Source: Woeseiaceae bacterium (lineage in GTDB: Bacteria > Pseudomonadota > Gammaproteobacteria > Steroidobacterales > Woeseiaceae). Taken from it: a stretch of 64,000 nucleotides of DNA. How positions within the stretch are numbered: position 1 is the first letter of the stretch; each line of letters starts with the position of its first letter. Under the pieces are notes generated by a model. That model was given only the letters and a program-made list of their open reading frames with translations, made no database searches and had not been told where the DNA came from. The position numbers were made by a program, and so were the translations under genes. Where the stretch lies: positions 31,505 to 95,504 of the forward strand of contig JANQPG010000023.1 of assembly GCA_028289545.1 (NCBI GenBank). The letters are read 5' to 3'. Below are positions 1 to 8,617 of the stretch, piece after piece.

Positions 1-1328
1 CCCGGTGTACCGACGCGCAGTACGTCGCCGGTTTGCAGGACGGCGGAGCCGTCGATCCGGTGGCCGTTCAGGAACGTGCCGTAACGGGAGTAGTCCTCGA
101 CGACGCCCTGACCGCCGCTCACGTACACCGAACAGTGCTGCCGCGACAGTCCCGGCATGTCGCCCGGCAGGTCGAGAAAGCGACCCTGTCCGGAAGACTG
201 GCTGCCGAGCACGAGCGGCGTTTCTCCGATCGGATAGGCGACGCTGCCGAACAGCACGTGACTTGGCCGGCTGTGTTCCTCGTTTTCGGGCGCAGCCGCG
301 GTACTGGCCGCCGTCTGATCCCACGGCAGTTGCCGCAGCAGGCTCACGCTGTCGGTCGAGCGCTGCATCTCGCGGCAGCGCGCGGCGAGCCCGCGGCAGG
401 TTGCGCCGGGCTCGAGTACAAACACGTCGCCCCCAACCCTGGCTGTCAGCGTGTCCGCCAGACCCGGCAGGCGGGCCGCACGGTCGCTGAGCTGGATAGC
501 CGGCAACTCATCAGCCCGGTAAACGGCACGTAGTTGTCCGACGAGCTGTTGATAGACGGCGTCGACGGCGGTAATCAGCTCCAGAATCTCCACCTCGGCG
601 CGGTGCTCGATACCGCGGTACGCAATTTCGAGTTCCGCCCCGCCATCGCCAGTCGCCGTGGACAGCCACTCCGGTAACCGGTCCTGCATGTACTGTTCGG
701 TTTCGGCCGTGTGTAGCGGGTCGAATCGCGACTGGCGGACAAACGCCTCGGCAATCACCTTGATCCACGCGTCCGTCAGCGCCACGATGCCCGCACCCTC
801 GATCAGTTCGCTGCGTTCGACCTGCGCCTGACCCTCCTGGCTCAGACGGGTTGCGGATGCGCCGTGCAGGCTGAAGTCCACGTGTACGGGAACGGCGCCT
901 TGATACTCACGCCGGGTCGCCGCGACGGCCGCGTCGACAAGCGCAACGATCGGAATACCGAGATCCGCCGCAATGCCGAGAAACAGGCCCAGCTGCTCGC
1001 CATTCATGTACGGCGGCACGGCAACCACGAGCCGATCCGCGTTTGCATCCGCCGACACCGCCCGCCACATCGTGTCGAGCTGCTGACTGACGAGGTCCGC
1101 GGCGCTCAAATGCCGAAAGCGCGCGTCTTCGAGAGGATCCGTTTTCAGCTCGCTCCAGAAGCGGCTGTGAATGCGCCGCGGCTTGAGACGCGCGTTGCGG
1201 TACGCCGCTTCTCCGGTAACGAGTTCCTGATCCTCGAGCAGCGCAAAACCGGGTTCGCGATAGAGTATCCCCTTATCGCCGTACACCGACAGGCCGGCGT
1301 CGTTAATGTGTGCGGCAAGCAAGCTCAC
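1..1328 (-). CDS. Hsp70/actin-like ATPase fused to C-terminal FHA domain (partial, runs off left edge)
   Basis: This open frame is absent from the ORF track because it has no stop inside the window; I translated it by hand (about 442 residues visible). The first ~230 residues follow an Hsp70/actin-type layout: a segment like the family's VAVPPYMNGEQ strand, a DAAVAA turn, a VDFSLHGAS phosphate-loop-like strand and a GAGIVALTD segment. Residues ~385-442 form an FHA fold with LVLGSQSSG, LSRQHCSVYV, YSRYGTFLNG and LQTGDVLRVG, so phosphothreonine binding looks intact. The GTG start has a GGGAG ribosome site and lies 28 bp after the MotA-like stop, so it is the downstream gene of the operon. Its C-terminus is unseen. 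The ATPase assignment is by fold pattern only. Confidence 0.75.
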   Translation of the reverse strand, partial: MSLLAAHINDAGLSVYGDKGILYREPGFALLEDQELVTGEAAYRNARLKPRRIHSRFWSELKTDPLEDARFRHLSAADLVSQQLDTMWRAVSADANADRLVVAVPPYMNGEQLGLFLGIAADLGIPIVALVDAAVAATRREYQGAVPVHVDFSLHGASATRLSQEGQAQVERSELIEGAGIVALTDAWIKVIAEAFVRQSRFDPLHTAETEQYMQDRLPEWLSTATGDGGAELEIAYRGIEHRAEVEILELITAVDAVYQQLVGQLRAVYRADELPAIQLSDRAARLPGLADTLTARVGGDVFVLEPGATCRGLAARCREMQRSTDSVSLLRQLPWDQTAASTAAAPENEEHSRPSHVLFGSVAYPIGETPLVLGSQSSGQGRFLDLPGDMPGLSRQHCSVYVSGGQGVVEDYSRYGTFLNGHRIDGSAVLQTGDVLRVGTP

Positions 1329-1356
1329 GGAATCTCCCGGCAGGCCCGCGGACGCG

Positions 1357-2157
1357 TCAGTCCGCCTGCATGTGACGAATCAGCTTTTCGTCGCAGTAGG
1401 ATTCGCTGTCGAACACCAGCCGCTCCTGCATGAGCTGCAGCTGGTGCACCAGAAACATCAGGAAGATGCTGATCAAAAGGGCAATGAAGGTCGAGTTGAA
1501 AGCGACACCCAGACTCTGCGTGACGCCGGCAATGTTGCCCTCCACGGCCTGGTCGGCCTGTGCCAGCGCTTCACCGATACCGCGTACGGTGCCGATAAAG
1601 CCGATACTCGGGATGGCCCAGGAAATGTAGCGAATCATGGATAACTCGGACTCGAGCCGTTCGGCTTCCGACTCGCAAATGGTATGTGTGCTGCTGGACA
1701 CGTCCTGGACGTTGCGCGTCGACCCGAAACGCCTGAGCGCGTTCAGGAGTGCGCGCGGCAGCAGCATGCGCTGACGTTCTTCAGGCAGCGCCTGTACCTG
1801 GCGCGCAAACTCACGCGTGTCCTCCGGGAGTATTCGCATCCCCTCGGCAACGGGCACGAGATCCACGTCCAGTAGCTTGCGCTCGCGGCCAATGGTTACG
1901 GCCTTGTAGGCCATAATCGCCAGCGCCCAGAACATCAGTATGAAACAGGCCTCCTGTTCCAGGTCCTTGATCAACACCCAGATCCGGCGTTCACGAACGT
2001 AGTCCGGGTCCGCTTCCGCCGCCAGGTTTTGCTCTTCGATAATCTGTGCGGCGTTCGGTCGCACGACCGACACGTAAAACGCGTGTACGACGATTACGGC
2101 AATAATCAGCGCAAACAGCTGGAACACGAACTCGATCGGTATGTTCTTTTTCTTCAT
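1357..2157 (-). CDS. MotA/TolQ/ExbB-type proton-channel family protein
   Basis: A 266-residue inner-membrane protein. Hydrophobic segments lie at ~10-30, ~70-90, ~175-195 and ~215-240. The last two carry the family signature: PSIGFIGTVRGIGEAL, then GVTQSLGVAFNSTFIALL. The cytoplasmic loop (~95-170) is charged and helical. Family members pair with MotB/ExbD/TolR to turn ion flow into mechanical work; no such partner is visible in the window, although it could lie beyond the left edge. It sits between the small acidic secreted protein (19 bp upstream) and the Hsp70-FHA gene (28 bp downstream), clearly in one transcription unit. Membership of the family is secure; which complex it powers is unknown. 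Confidence 0.85.
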   Translation of the reverse strand: MKKKNIPIEFVFQLFALIIAVIVVHAFYVSVVRPNAAQIIEEQNLAAEADPDYVRERRIWVLIKDLEQEACFILMFWALAIMAYKAVTIGRERKLLDVDLVPVAEGMRILPEDTREFARQVQALPEERQRMLLPRALLNALRRFGSTRNVQDVSSSTHTICESEAERLESELSMIRYISWAIPSIGFIGTVRGIGEALAQADQAVEGNIAGVTQSLGVAFNSTFIALLISIFLMFLVHQLQLMQERLVFDSESYCDEKLIRHMQAD

Positions 2158-2176
2158 AGGCTAGTACTGCGAAACA

Positions 2177-2485
2177 CTAAATGTCGGTAGGAAAAGCAAT
2201 GGGTGCGTCGGCCGGAATGTCCTCGCTGGGGACAAAATCGTCGTCGTCGTTCGGATCGAAACCCTGCGCATCCAGCAGCGGATCGTCCGGCCCCAGATCG
2301 AGCTCGTCGTCATCGGCCGGTGTCTCGGGCGACTCTTCAGCCGCCTCTGCGGTGTCGTCCGGGGCCGGCGTGTCGGGCGTCGCCTCTTCCTCCTGCGCAT
2401 TGGCGGCCGCAAGAAGCGTTCCCAGCAGCAACACTGGCAACAGGCGATACGTCAATGACGGCAGCAAGCGGGTTAACACCTGCAT
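2177..2485 (-). CDS. Small acidic secreted/periplasmic protein
   Basis: A 102-residue protein with a cleavable signal peptide (hydrophobic stretch LLPVLLLGTLLAAANA, cleavage expected after ANA). The mature part is almost entirely acidic and Pro/Ala/Thr-rich, with runs such as DDDELDLGPDD and DPNDDDDF, and is probably disordered. I take ATG at 2485 rather than the ORF-track start at 2503 because a strong GAGGAGG ribosome site lies just upstream of it. It follows the FHA-PEGA-FGE gene by 91 bp and precedes the MotA-like gene by 19 bp. No family is recognised. An acidic periplasmic partner for the channel or for cations is conceivable but unsupported. Confidence 0.65.
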   Translation of the reverse strand: MQVLTRLLPSLTYRLLPVLLLGTLLAAANAQEEEATPDTPAPDDTAEAAEESPETPADDDELDLGPDDPLLDAQGFDPNDDDDFVPSEDIPADAPIAFPTDI

Positions 2486-2576
2486 GGGGCACCTCCTCGG
2501 CATCGTCGCACGATAGCGTACGCAATCATTGGACCGCAGGGCATCACAATTGTCTCACGATTTATTGTCCTGCAAT

Positions 2577-5006
2577 TCACTCATCGAGGTTGCGCGCAAT
2601 CCTGAAACCAACGTCGGAGCGCGCCTCGTCGCCGTGATCGCGATAGCTGAGCCTGAGTTCGGTCATGCCGCCATGCCGCCATCCGGAGCCGCGGATGACG
2701 CGCGTGTTGCCACGCTCTGGACCGAGAGGATCCGTCACCCGCTGAGTCCGGCCCGGTGTCGGCACGGAGTAGTAGTCGTTTACCCACTCCGCCACGTTGC
2801 CGCCGCCGTCGGCAAGTCCGGCGGCATTTGTGCCGAAACTCCCGACGGGCGCCGTCGACGCAAAACCGTCGTCGTATCCCGGTATTAGCGTCGGCGCAAT
2901 GCCGTCGGCAGACTGGTCCGCAAAGTTGCCGGCATCGCGGCGCGGCGGCCAGTCTTCGCCCCAGGGATACCGAAGTGCGCCTGCGTTGCCTTCGTAGCGT
3001 AACGCCCACGTCCACTCCGCTTCGGTCGGCAACCGGTAACCGTTGGGAAACGGCCGGATTGCCACCCACTCACCAAACTCTTCCTTGTACACAGGCTCCA
3101 ACCCCTCCCGGGCGCTGAGCCAGTTGCAGTACTGCACGGCCTGCGACCAGGTCACGTTGGCAACGGGATTGTTGTCTCCCGCCATCGAGGCATGTACGTC
3201 GCTCCCGGAGTCGTGCGCCGGATCGAAGGCGGCAAACTGTTTGTTCGTGATTTCGTGCACGCCGATCAGGAACGGCCGGCTGATCGATACGGGCACGATC
3301 ACCTCGTTGGCGCGGCGACCCTGCTCGCGGCGCGACGCTCCCAGGTCGAAGCTGCCCGCCTCGATACGCCGCAGTACGTGTCCGAGCGTCGACTCCTGCT
3401 CACGCTGCACCGACGCCGCCGCAACTTCTTCCAGACTGCGCAACCGCGCCGCCAGGGTCTGCGGATAGCCGGGTCGCGGCGTCACGGTGCGCGTCCAGGT
3501 TTCGTAACCGGCCTTTCGCACCTCTATACGTTTGGGCGCAGAGCTGAGGTCGAGCGTCGTGTTGCCCGTACCCCGCGCGCGGCCGTCGACGTACACGCCC
3601 GCATCTGCCGGCGATACGTTAACCGTCACGCGCCCGGTGCGCGCGCTCAAATCCACGCTGAGTTCCTCGCTGGCGGCCGATCGCAAACGTACCTGCCGCG
3701 TCGCCGAGCCATAGCCGGCACGCGACAGGCCGATCGTGTAGTCGATGTCCGGCGACAGATCGAGCGTCAGCGGGCTTTGGCCGCGATAGCGGCCGTCCAC
3801 GGTCACGTTTGCGCCGCGCGGTATCGTGGTTACCCTGAGCCGCGCGTCCGCCGCCTCGAGGCGCACCGTGGGCAACGTCCGTTCGGTATTCGGCTCCGCC
3901 ACCACGCTGCCGTCCCAGGCCTTGAAGCCTTCGCGGACAATCGACAACGTGTGCTTACCCTCGAGCAGTTCCAGCACGGCCGGCGTCTCTCCCGCGGCTT
4001 TGTCATCTACAAAGACCGTGGCGCCCGACGGCTCGGAATTCAGCGTAACGCGAGACCAGCGCGGCACGAGTTGTACGGTAATCCGGGATTGCTGACCAAG
4101 GCCCTCAAGGCGGAATGCGTCGGAGAACGGCAGGTAGCGCTCCGAGAGCACCTCTACCGAATACGTGCCCGGTTCCAGTTCGACCGGCCCCAGCGGAGCG
4201 GCGCCGACGTGCACTCCGTTGATGTTGACGGTCGCCTCGGCGCCGTCGGTCACGTCCACCGTGACTTCTCCGGGTCGGCGCCTCAACTCGACCTCGATCG
4301 TTCTATTCGGCGCCTCGTCGACGACAAAATCCATACTGAGGTCGTAGTAGCCCGCCTTCTCGACCTGCAGCGTGTATTCCCCCTGCCGCAACAACACGCG
4401 GTTACCGAGCGGTAGCTTGAACCAGCCGCCGCTGATACTGAGGCTGTCCGGCTCGTCCGGGTTGACGTCGAACTCGATCGACTTGGACGTAAACAGTAAC
4501 CACGCCGCGAGAACAAGCACCGCAAGGCCGCCGCTCACAACCCAACGCAGCGTGTGTCGCTCCGTGGGCGGCGCTGCGGCGCGCGCCTCACTTGCGCGCT
4601 TGAATGCGGTGGGCGCGATCGCCTCTTCGGCAGCCGCCGCGGCATCGCCCGGCATTTCAGGCGGACGAGTCACGTAGGCACTGTCTTCGAGACGCACGTT
4701 CAACACGGCACGCGAACCGCTTACGCCGACGTCGATACGGCTGCCAAAATACTCGAAGACGTCGCCGTCTTGCAGGCGCCGGCTCGCCGTCAGGGGCTCG
4801 CCGTTCAGTTTCACGGAACCGTCGCGACGAACCGGCTGCAGGAACGGCGCGCCGTCGAGCAGATCGAGAACCAGCAGCGGACCGCCACCCGGACCCGGCA
4901 GCCTCAGGTCACTGTCGCTGCCCGTGCCGATACGCAGCGGCAGCTGGGCGCCGGTAACAACCCGCTCTCCCTCGACGTCGCTGATCAGTAGCTGTTCGAT
5001 GCTCAA
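2577..5006 (-). CDS. FHA-like / TM / PEGA-repeat / FGE-sulfatase-fold protein
   Basis: An 809-residue modular protein. Residues ~1-105 resemble a degenerate FHA domain (LPLRIGTGSDSDLRL, then VKLNGEPL and LQDGDVFEYFGS). Residues ~130-150 are an Ala-rich linker, ~153-172 one membrane helix, then at least four PEGA-type beta repeats (~225-530, recurring as GATVFVDDKAAGETP and GANVTVDGRYRGQSP). An FGE-sulfatase/SUMF1 fold spans ~545-805 (YRLPTEAEWTWA, PWGEDWPP, GGGNVAEWVND, RVIRGSGWRHG). The FHA-like part should face the cytoplasm and the rest the periplasm. The C-terminal cysteines that make a true formylglycine-generating enzyme are absent, so a binding or regulatory role is likely. Its ATG overlaps the stop of the upstream kinase gene by 4 bp, indicating translational coupling. 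Confidence 0.88.
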   Translation of the reverse strand: MSIEQLLISDVEGERVVTGAQLPLRIGTGSDSDLRLPGPGGGPLLVLDLLDGAPFLQPVRRDGSVKLNGEPLTASRRLQDGDVFEYFGSRIDVGVSGSRAVLNVRLEDSAYVTRPPEMPGDAAAAAEEAIAPTAFKRASEARAAAPPTERHTLRWVVSGGLAVLVLAAWLLFTSKSIEFDVNPDEPDSLSISGGWFKLPLGNRVLLRQGEYTLQVEKAGYYDLSMDFVVDEAPNRTIEVELRRRPGEVTVDVTDGAEATVNINGVHVGAAPLGPVELEPGTYSVEVLSERYLPFSDAFRLEGLGQQSRITVQLVPRWSRVTLNSEPSGATVFVDDKAAGETPAVLELLEGKHTLSIVREGFKAWDGSVVAEPNTERTLPTVRLEAADARLRVTTIPRGANVTVDGRYRGQSPLTLDLSPDIDYTIGLSRAGYGSATRQVRLRSAASEELSVDLSARTGRVTVNVSPADAGVYVDGRARGTGNTTLDLSSAPKRIEVRKAGYETWTRTVTPRPGYPQTLAARLRSLEEVAAASVQREQESTLGHVLRRIEAGSFDLGASRREQGRRANEVIVPVSISRPFLIGVHEITNKQFAAFDPAHDSGSDVHASMAGDNNPVANVTWSQAVQYCNWLSAREGLEPVYKEEFGEWVAIRPFPNGYRLPTEAEWTWALRYEGNAGALRYPWGEDWPPRRDAGNFADQSADGIAPTLIPGYDDGFASTAPVGSFGTNAAGLADGGGNVAEWVNDYYSVPTPGRTQRVTDPLGPERGNTRVIRGSGWRHGGMTELRLSYRDHGDEARSDVGFRIARNLDE

Positions 5007-7357
5007 ATTGGTTCCTCGCAGCGCACGACGACGGGCTGCATGTCGAGTTCGGGAGCAACCCGAAACTCAATCCGAACGTCGCGATAGCCGGGCCGGTTGC
5101 CGACCGCAACGTAGTTACCGGGCCGCAGTTTAAGTTGCTGCGACGAAAAACGCCCGAGTCGCCCGACGCGGAACACCGATACCTCGGTCAGATTGTCGGA
5201 AACAAACTCGACTTCAAGCGGCGTCGCGGCCCTTTTCAACAGGCGCGACAGCTCGTCTTTCTGCCCGTTGAGCCGAGGACCGGCGTCGCTCATGCGCGTG
5301 ACGGTCAGTACCAGGTTGGTTGCGCGCTGCATGGTTGACGGCGCGCTGAGCGAATCGGGTTCCGCAATATACTCGTCGAGCTGCTTGTGCAGACCCACCA
5401 TGCCGCGTGCATCGCTCAGACCCGTCTTGGCAAACTCGAGGTTATCGTCGAGTTCGAGAATCTGCTCATAGTGCGTGACGGCATCCTCCCAGCGCTCCTC
5501 ACGTTTGAGCTCGAACACCTCCTGTTCGAGGCGGCTGATCGTCGCCAACCGAATACCCTGGTCGACCTGCAGCAAACCGTCCGCCGGTTCGGTCGAGCCC
5601 GGCCTCAGCTGCTGCGCCATGCGAAACGCCGCACGCGCGGCCGGGTAGTCGTTGACGGTAAGCGCCGCAAGCCCTTCGCTCATTCTCGCGTCGAAATCCA
5701 TTTGCTGCGCGGTACCCTGGACGCGCTCGTAGCCTTCCCGGGCGGGCCGCCACTCCGGGTCCAGTTCCATGGCCTGCTTGAAGCTTTCGCGAGCCGCATC
5801 GAGTTCGAGCTGGTCCTCATAGCGTAGCCCACTCTCGACGAGCGCCAGCACGGCGTCGAGGTTACGCGCACGCTCGCGGCCTTCCTGAGCGCGGCGGCTG
5901 CCGGGACTGATCGCGACGGCCAGATCGAAATTCCTGAGCGCCTCGACGGAATCCGCGTTGGCCAGCGCCTCCTCGGCCGCTTCGAGCGTGTCGCTGAAAA
6001 CCTGATCCACCTCCTCGAGCAGCGGCTCGAGACGTTCGATAGCCCGGCTGTATTCCTCGGTCGCGAGCGCGTAGTCGCGGGCCAGATAGGCCTCGTCGCC
6101 CGACTCGTAGGCGGCTCTCGCCTGTGAGTAACGCAGCCCGCCCCAGCGTTCGACGGCGCGCGCTTCGAGCGTCTCCATGTGCGATAGCAGGCGGCCGAGC
6201 ACAGCCTCGGTTGACTGTCTCGCCTCCACGCGCTCGTCGCGCCCGGGCAGTCCCGGCTCAGGCTCGTCGGCGGCCGGTTCCGGGGCGGCTTCCGGAACCG
6301 CTTCCTCAGCGACCGGGTCGGCGACGTCTACCGGCGCCGTCGTAAGCCTCCCGGGCAGATAAAACACGACGAACAGCAACAGCGTTACGAGTACGGCCAA
6401 CCCCAGCCACAGTGAACGCTGGGTTACCCCGCCGCCCGCAGCCGCCGACGCCTCGGGTGCCTTGAAGCCGCTTTTTGTAGGGGTCTTGCGTTCGCGAACC
6501 TCGATGACTTCGGCGTTGTCGGCAGCCCTGGAGCTTCGCAGCTCGCGCGGCGCCGCACCCGGCTTGAAGCCGGCGTCCGACAACGCGTCGAGTACCTCAC
6601 CGGCATCGGGCCGCTCCGCGGCATCCTTGGCAAGCATGGCTGCCAGGAGCGTCGACACGGCGGGCGGCAGATCGGGGACGTCTTCGGCAGTCAGCAAAGG
6701 CGGCACCCGATCCGCAATGCCGCGCTCGAGATTATCGCCGCCGTACGGCGAGCGGCCGCTCAACAGTTCGTAGGCGAGTCCGCCCAGCGCAAACACGTCG
6801 TCCGCGGGCGTCGCCGCTTCGCCCTTGAGGCTCTCGGGCGACGCCGCGGCAACAGAGCCGCCGCTCGCCAGTTCACCTGCGCTGGCGGCCACGCCAAAAT
6901 CAATCAGATAAGGGGCACCGTTCCGGTCGAGGAGTACGTTCGCCGCTTTGACGTCCCGGTGCACCACGCCCTTGCCGTGTGCGTAGCGCAGAGCATCGGC
7001 CAGTGCGGCAACCACGGGCAGCACGGCAGCAGCGCCCTTTCCGGTAAGTGCCGAAACGTCGGGACCGTCAAGGTGCTGCAGGCTGTAGAACGCGCCGCCG
7101 GCGTCGTCGTGAAACTCGAAAACCCGCACGATATGCGGGTGCAACAGGCGAATACTCGTTTGCCATTCCTGGCGCAATCGGGCTCGGTTACCCGCGGGCG
7201 ATACGAGAACCTTGAGCGCAACTCGCGATCGCGTCACGCGGTCGTCGGCGAGCCACGTTGCCGCTTCGCCGCCTCGACCCAGCTCGCGGACCAGGGCGTA
7301 ACGATTGGCCAGCTCCGCACCCGGCTTGAGGTTCTGCCGCGTGTCTTCAGCAGTCAT
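5003..7357 (-). CDS. Transmembrane Ser/Thr protein kinase with TPR-like and PEGA-like extracytoplasmic region
   Basis: A 784-residue Hanks-type kinase. The kinase domain covers ~20-270, with glycine loop LGRGGEAATWL, catalytic lysine in RVALKVL, HRDVKAANVL and LIDFGVAAS, so it should be active and of the RD type. A juxtamembrane linker leads to one helix at ~320-340 (LGLAVLVTLLLFVVFYLPG). Helical repeats typical of TPRs cover ~380-655 (ALATEEYSRAIERLEPLL, ARESFKQAMELDPEW). A C-terminal beta segment (~690-784, LKLRPGNYVAVGNRPGYRD) resembles a PEGA domain. Topology predicts kinase inside and a periplasmic sensor. It lies 15 bp after the lipoprotein gene and is coupled to the FHA/FGE gene, a likely substrate or partner. 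Confidence 0.92.
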   Translation of the reverse strand: MTAEDTRQNLKPGAELANRYALVRELGRGGEAATWLADDRVTRSRVALKVLVSPAGNRARLRQEWQTSIRLLHPHIVRVFEFHDDAGGAFYSLQHLDGPDVSALTGKGAAAVLPVVAALADALRYAHGKGVVHRDVKAANVLLDRNGAPYLIDFGVAASAGELASGGSVAAASPESLKGEAATPADDVFALGGLAYELLSGRSPYGGDNLERGIADRVPPLLTAEDVPDLPPAVSTLLAAMLAKDAAERPDAGEVLDALSDAGFKPGAAPRELRSSRAADNAEVIEVRERKTPTKSGFKAPEASAAAGGGVTQRSLWLGLAVLVTLLLFVVFYLPGRLTTAPVDVADPVAEEAVPEAAPEPAADEPEPGLPGRDERVEARQSTEAVLGRLLSHMETLEARAVERWGGLRYSQARAAYESGDEAYLARDYALATEEYSRAIERLEPLLEEVDQVFSDTLEAAEEALANADSVEALRNFDLAVAISPGSRRAQEGRERARNLDAVLALVESGLRYEDQLELDAARESFKQAMELDPEWRPAREGYERVQGTAQQMDFDARMSEGLAALTVNDYPAARAAFRMAQQLRPGSTEPADGLLQVDQGIRLATISRLEQEVFELKREERWEDAVTHYEQILELDDNLEFAKTGLSDARGMVGLHKQLDEYIAEPDSLSAPSTMQRATNLVLTVTRMSDAGPRLNGQKDELSRLLKRAATPLEVEFVSDNLTEVSVFRVGRLGRFSSQQLKLRPGNYVAVGNRPGYRDVRIEFRVAPELDMQPVVVRCEEPI

Positions 7358-7372
7358 GGAAGGAGTGGGAGT

Positions 7373-8599
7373 TCAGGTTTCCGGCGCGCGCTCTGGCGTA
7401 CCCAGATCAATGTCGGCGGGGAATCCTGTCTCGGCTTCGTAGATTTCCTTCAGGAGGCGCCGCCAGCTCTCGTACTGCGCCGCGGCCGTCCCGGTCAGGC
7501 GGCGTGTCTCTCCGGATACCGTCACCAGCATGGGAGCCGCCTCCGAACCGAACGACTCGGAGAGCTCCTTGATCGCTTCCGCGTGCAGGCTCGCCTCCGT
7601 ACGTCGGGTAAAGCCCGCAAAAATCTGCTCGATACCCTGCGACACGCCGATCGCCTGAAGCGAATTCTTCGTGCGACGCCTCGTCGAGCTCGAGCTGTCC
7701 GTGTCCATCGCCAGCGACCCGGCGAGAACAACCACGCCCATGAGCGCCCGCATCGTGCCCGAGCGGCGCACCTGGCGGTAGTTGACTGATTCTTCGCGAG
7801 CCGTCTTGCGCCAGGCGTGATACGGGATTGCGATACCGTAGTAGAAGTTCGCGTAGTGCTCATTCAGCGTGTCCACCACGAGCCGGTCACGTTCGCGAAT
7901 TTGCCGGAGGCGATCGACAGCCGGGTCGCCTTCCGCCGGCAGGCGGCTGAGACCGACAATACCGTCCTTGTCCGTCGTCAGATAATCCGCATACGGCTGC
8001 GGCGACATGTCCGCAAAGAAGCGCAGCTCCGAAATCTGCCGGACACGCGCAATGCGCTCACCGTCCAGCTGGGCGACGTACGCCTGCAAGTCGTTGGCGA
8101 TGTCGTTGAAGACCTTCTGATAAGGGTCCTGGCGGCGGTCGCGAGTACTCGAGTACGAGGAAATCCCCGTCTGGGTCTTGTAGTCCTTCTCGTACCACAG
8201 TGCCCCACTCGCGTCTTCCACACGGATGCCGATCGTCACGAATTCGCCGTCCGACTTCTGGACAGCCCCGCTGATCAATACATCGGTAAACGCCAGGCGA
8301 GACGGCACGACGCGTACGGCGCCCCAATGTCCCGTGCCCTGCAGAGTGGCCTTCAGGTGATACGGCAGGTAACGCGCCTCCGCCGCGCGTATTTCGCCGT
8401 ACACACCCGTCTTGTCCGGGTCGTTGTCCTCCGCAACGCCGTCGTCGAATTCGACGATGCCGATATCGAGAAGCAATCCTTCCTCGACCGGCTCCGACGC
8501 AACGACAAGCTCGGTCTCGTCAGCGTTCACGACTTCGTTAACAGAACACCCTTGAGCGGCAAACAGGGCAACAGCCGCAATTCCAGTAACGCGCAACAT
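7373..8599 (-). CDS. Lipoprotein of unknown function in the kinase locus
   Basis: A 408-residue protein with a lipoprotein signal peptide: TGIAAVALFAAQGCS gives a lipobox with Cys18. The region ~45-190 has alternating strands and helices (LLDIGIVEFDDGV, ADVLISGAVQKS-like strands, VEDASGALWYEKDYKTQTG) reminiscent of CsgG/TolB-N-type lipoproteins, but I cannot assign it to a family. The C-terminal half is helical, with one hydrophobic stretch at ~290-305 (MRALMGVVVLAGSLA). It is followed 15 bp later by the transmembrane kinase and preceded 18 bp earlier by the Gly/Ser lipoprotein. In the analogous T6SS regulatory pathway an outer-membrane lipoprotein recruits the periplasmic FGE-like regulator; a similar role here is inference. 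Confidence 0.75.
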   Translation of the reverse strand: MLRVTGIAAVALFAAQGCSVNEVVNADETELVVASEPVEEGLLLDIGIVEFDDGVAEDNDPDKTGVYGEIRAAEARYLPYHLKATLQGTGHWGAVRVVPSRLAFTDVLISGAVQKSDGEFVTIGIRVEDASGALWYEKDYKTQTGISSYSSTRDRRQDPYQKVFNDIANDLQAYVAQLDGERIARVRQISELRFFADMSPQPYADYLTTDKDGIVGLSRLPAEGDPAVDRLRQIRERDRLVVDTLNEHYANFYYGIAIPYHAWRKTAREESVNYRQVRRSGTMRALMGVVVLAGSLAMDTDSSSSTRRRTKNSLQAIGVSQGIEQIFAGFTRRTEASLHAEAIKELSESFGSEAAPMLVTVSGETRRLTGTAAAQYESWRRLLKEIYEAETGFPADIDLGTPERAPET

Positions 8600-8617
8600 A
8601 TTCAGACAGGCCGCTCC

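Noticed and set aside
1357-2157. ZorA of a Zorya defence system
   Set aside because: No ZorB (OmpA-like), ZorC or ZorD/E partners in the window, and neighbours are kinases and FHA proteins.
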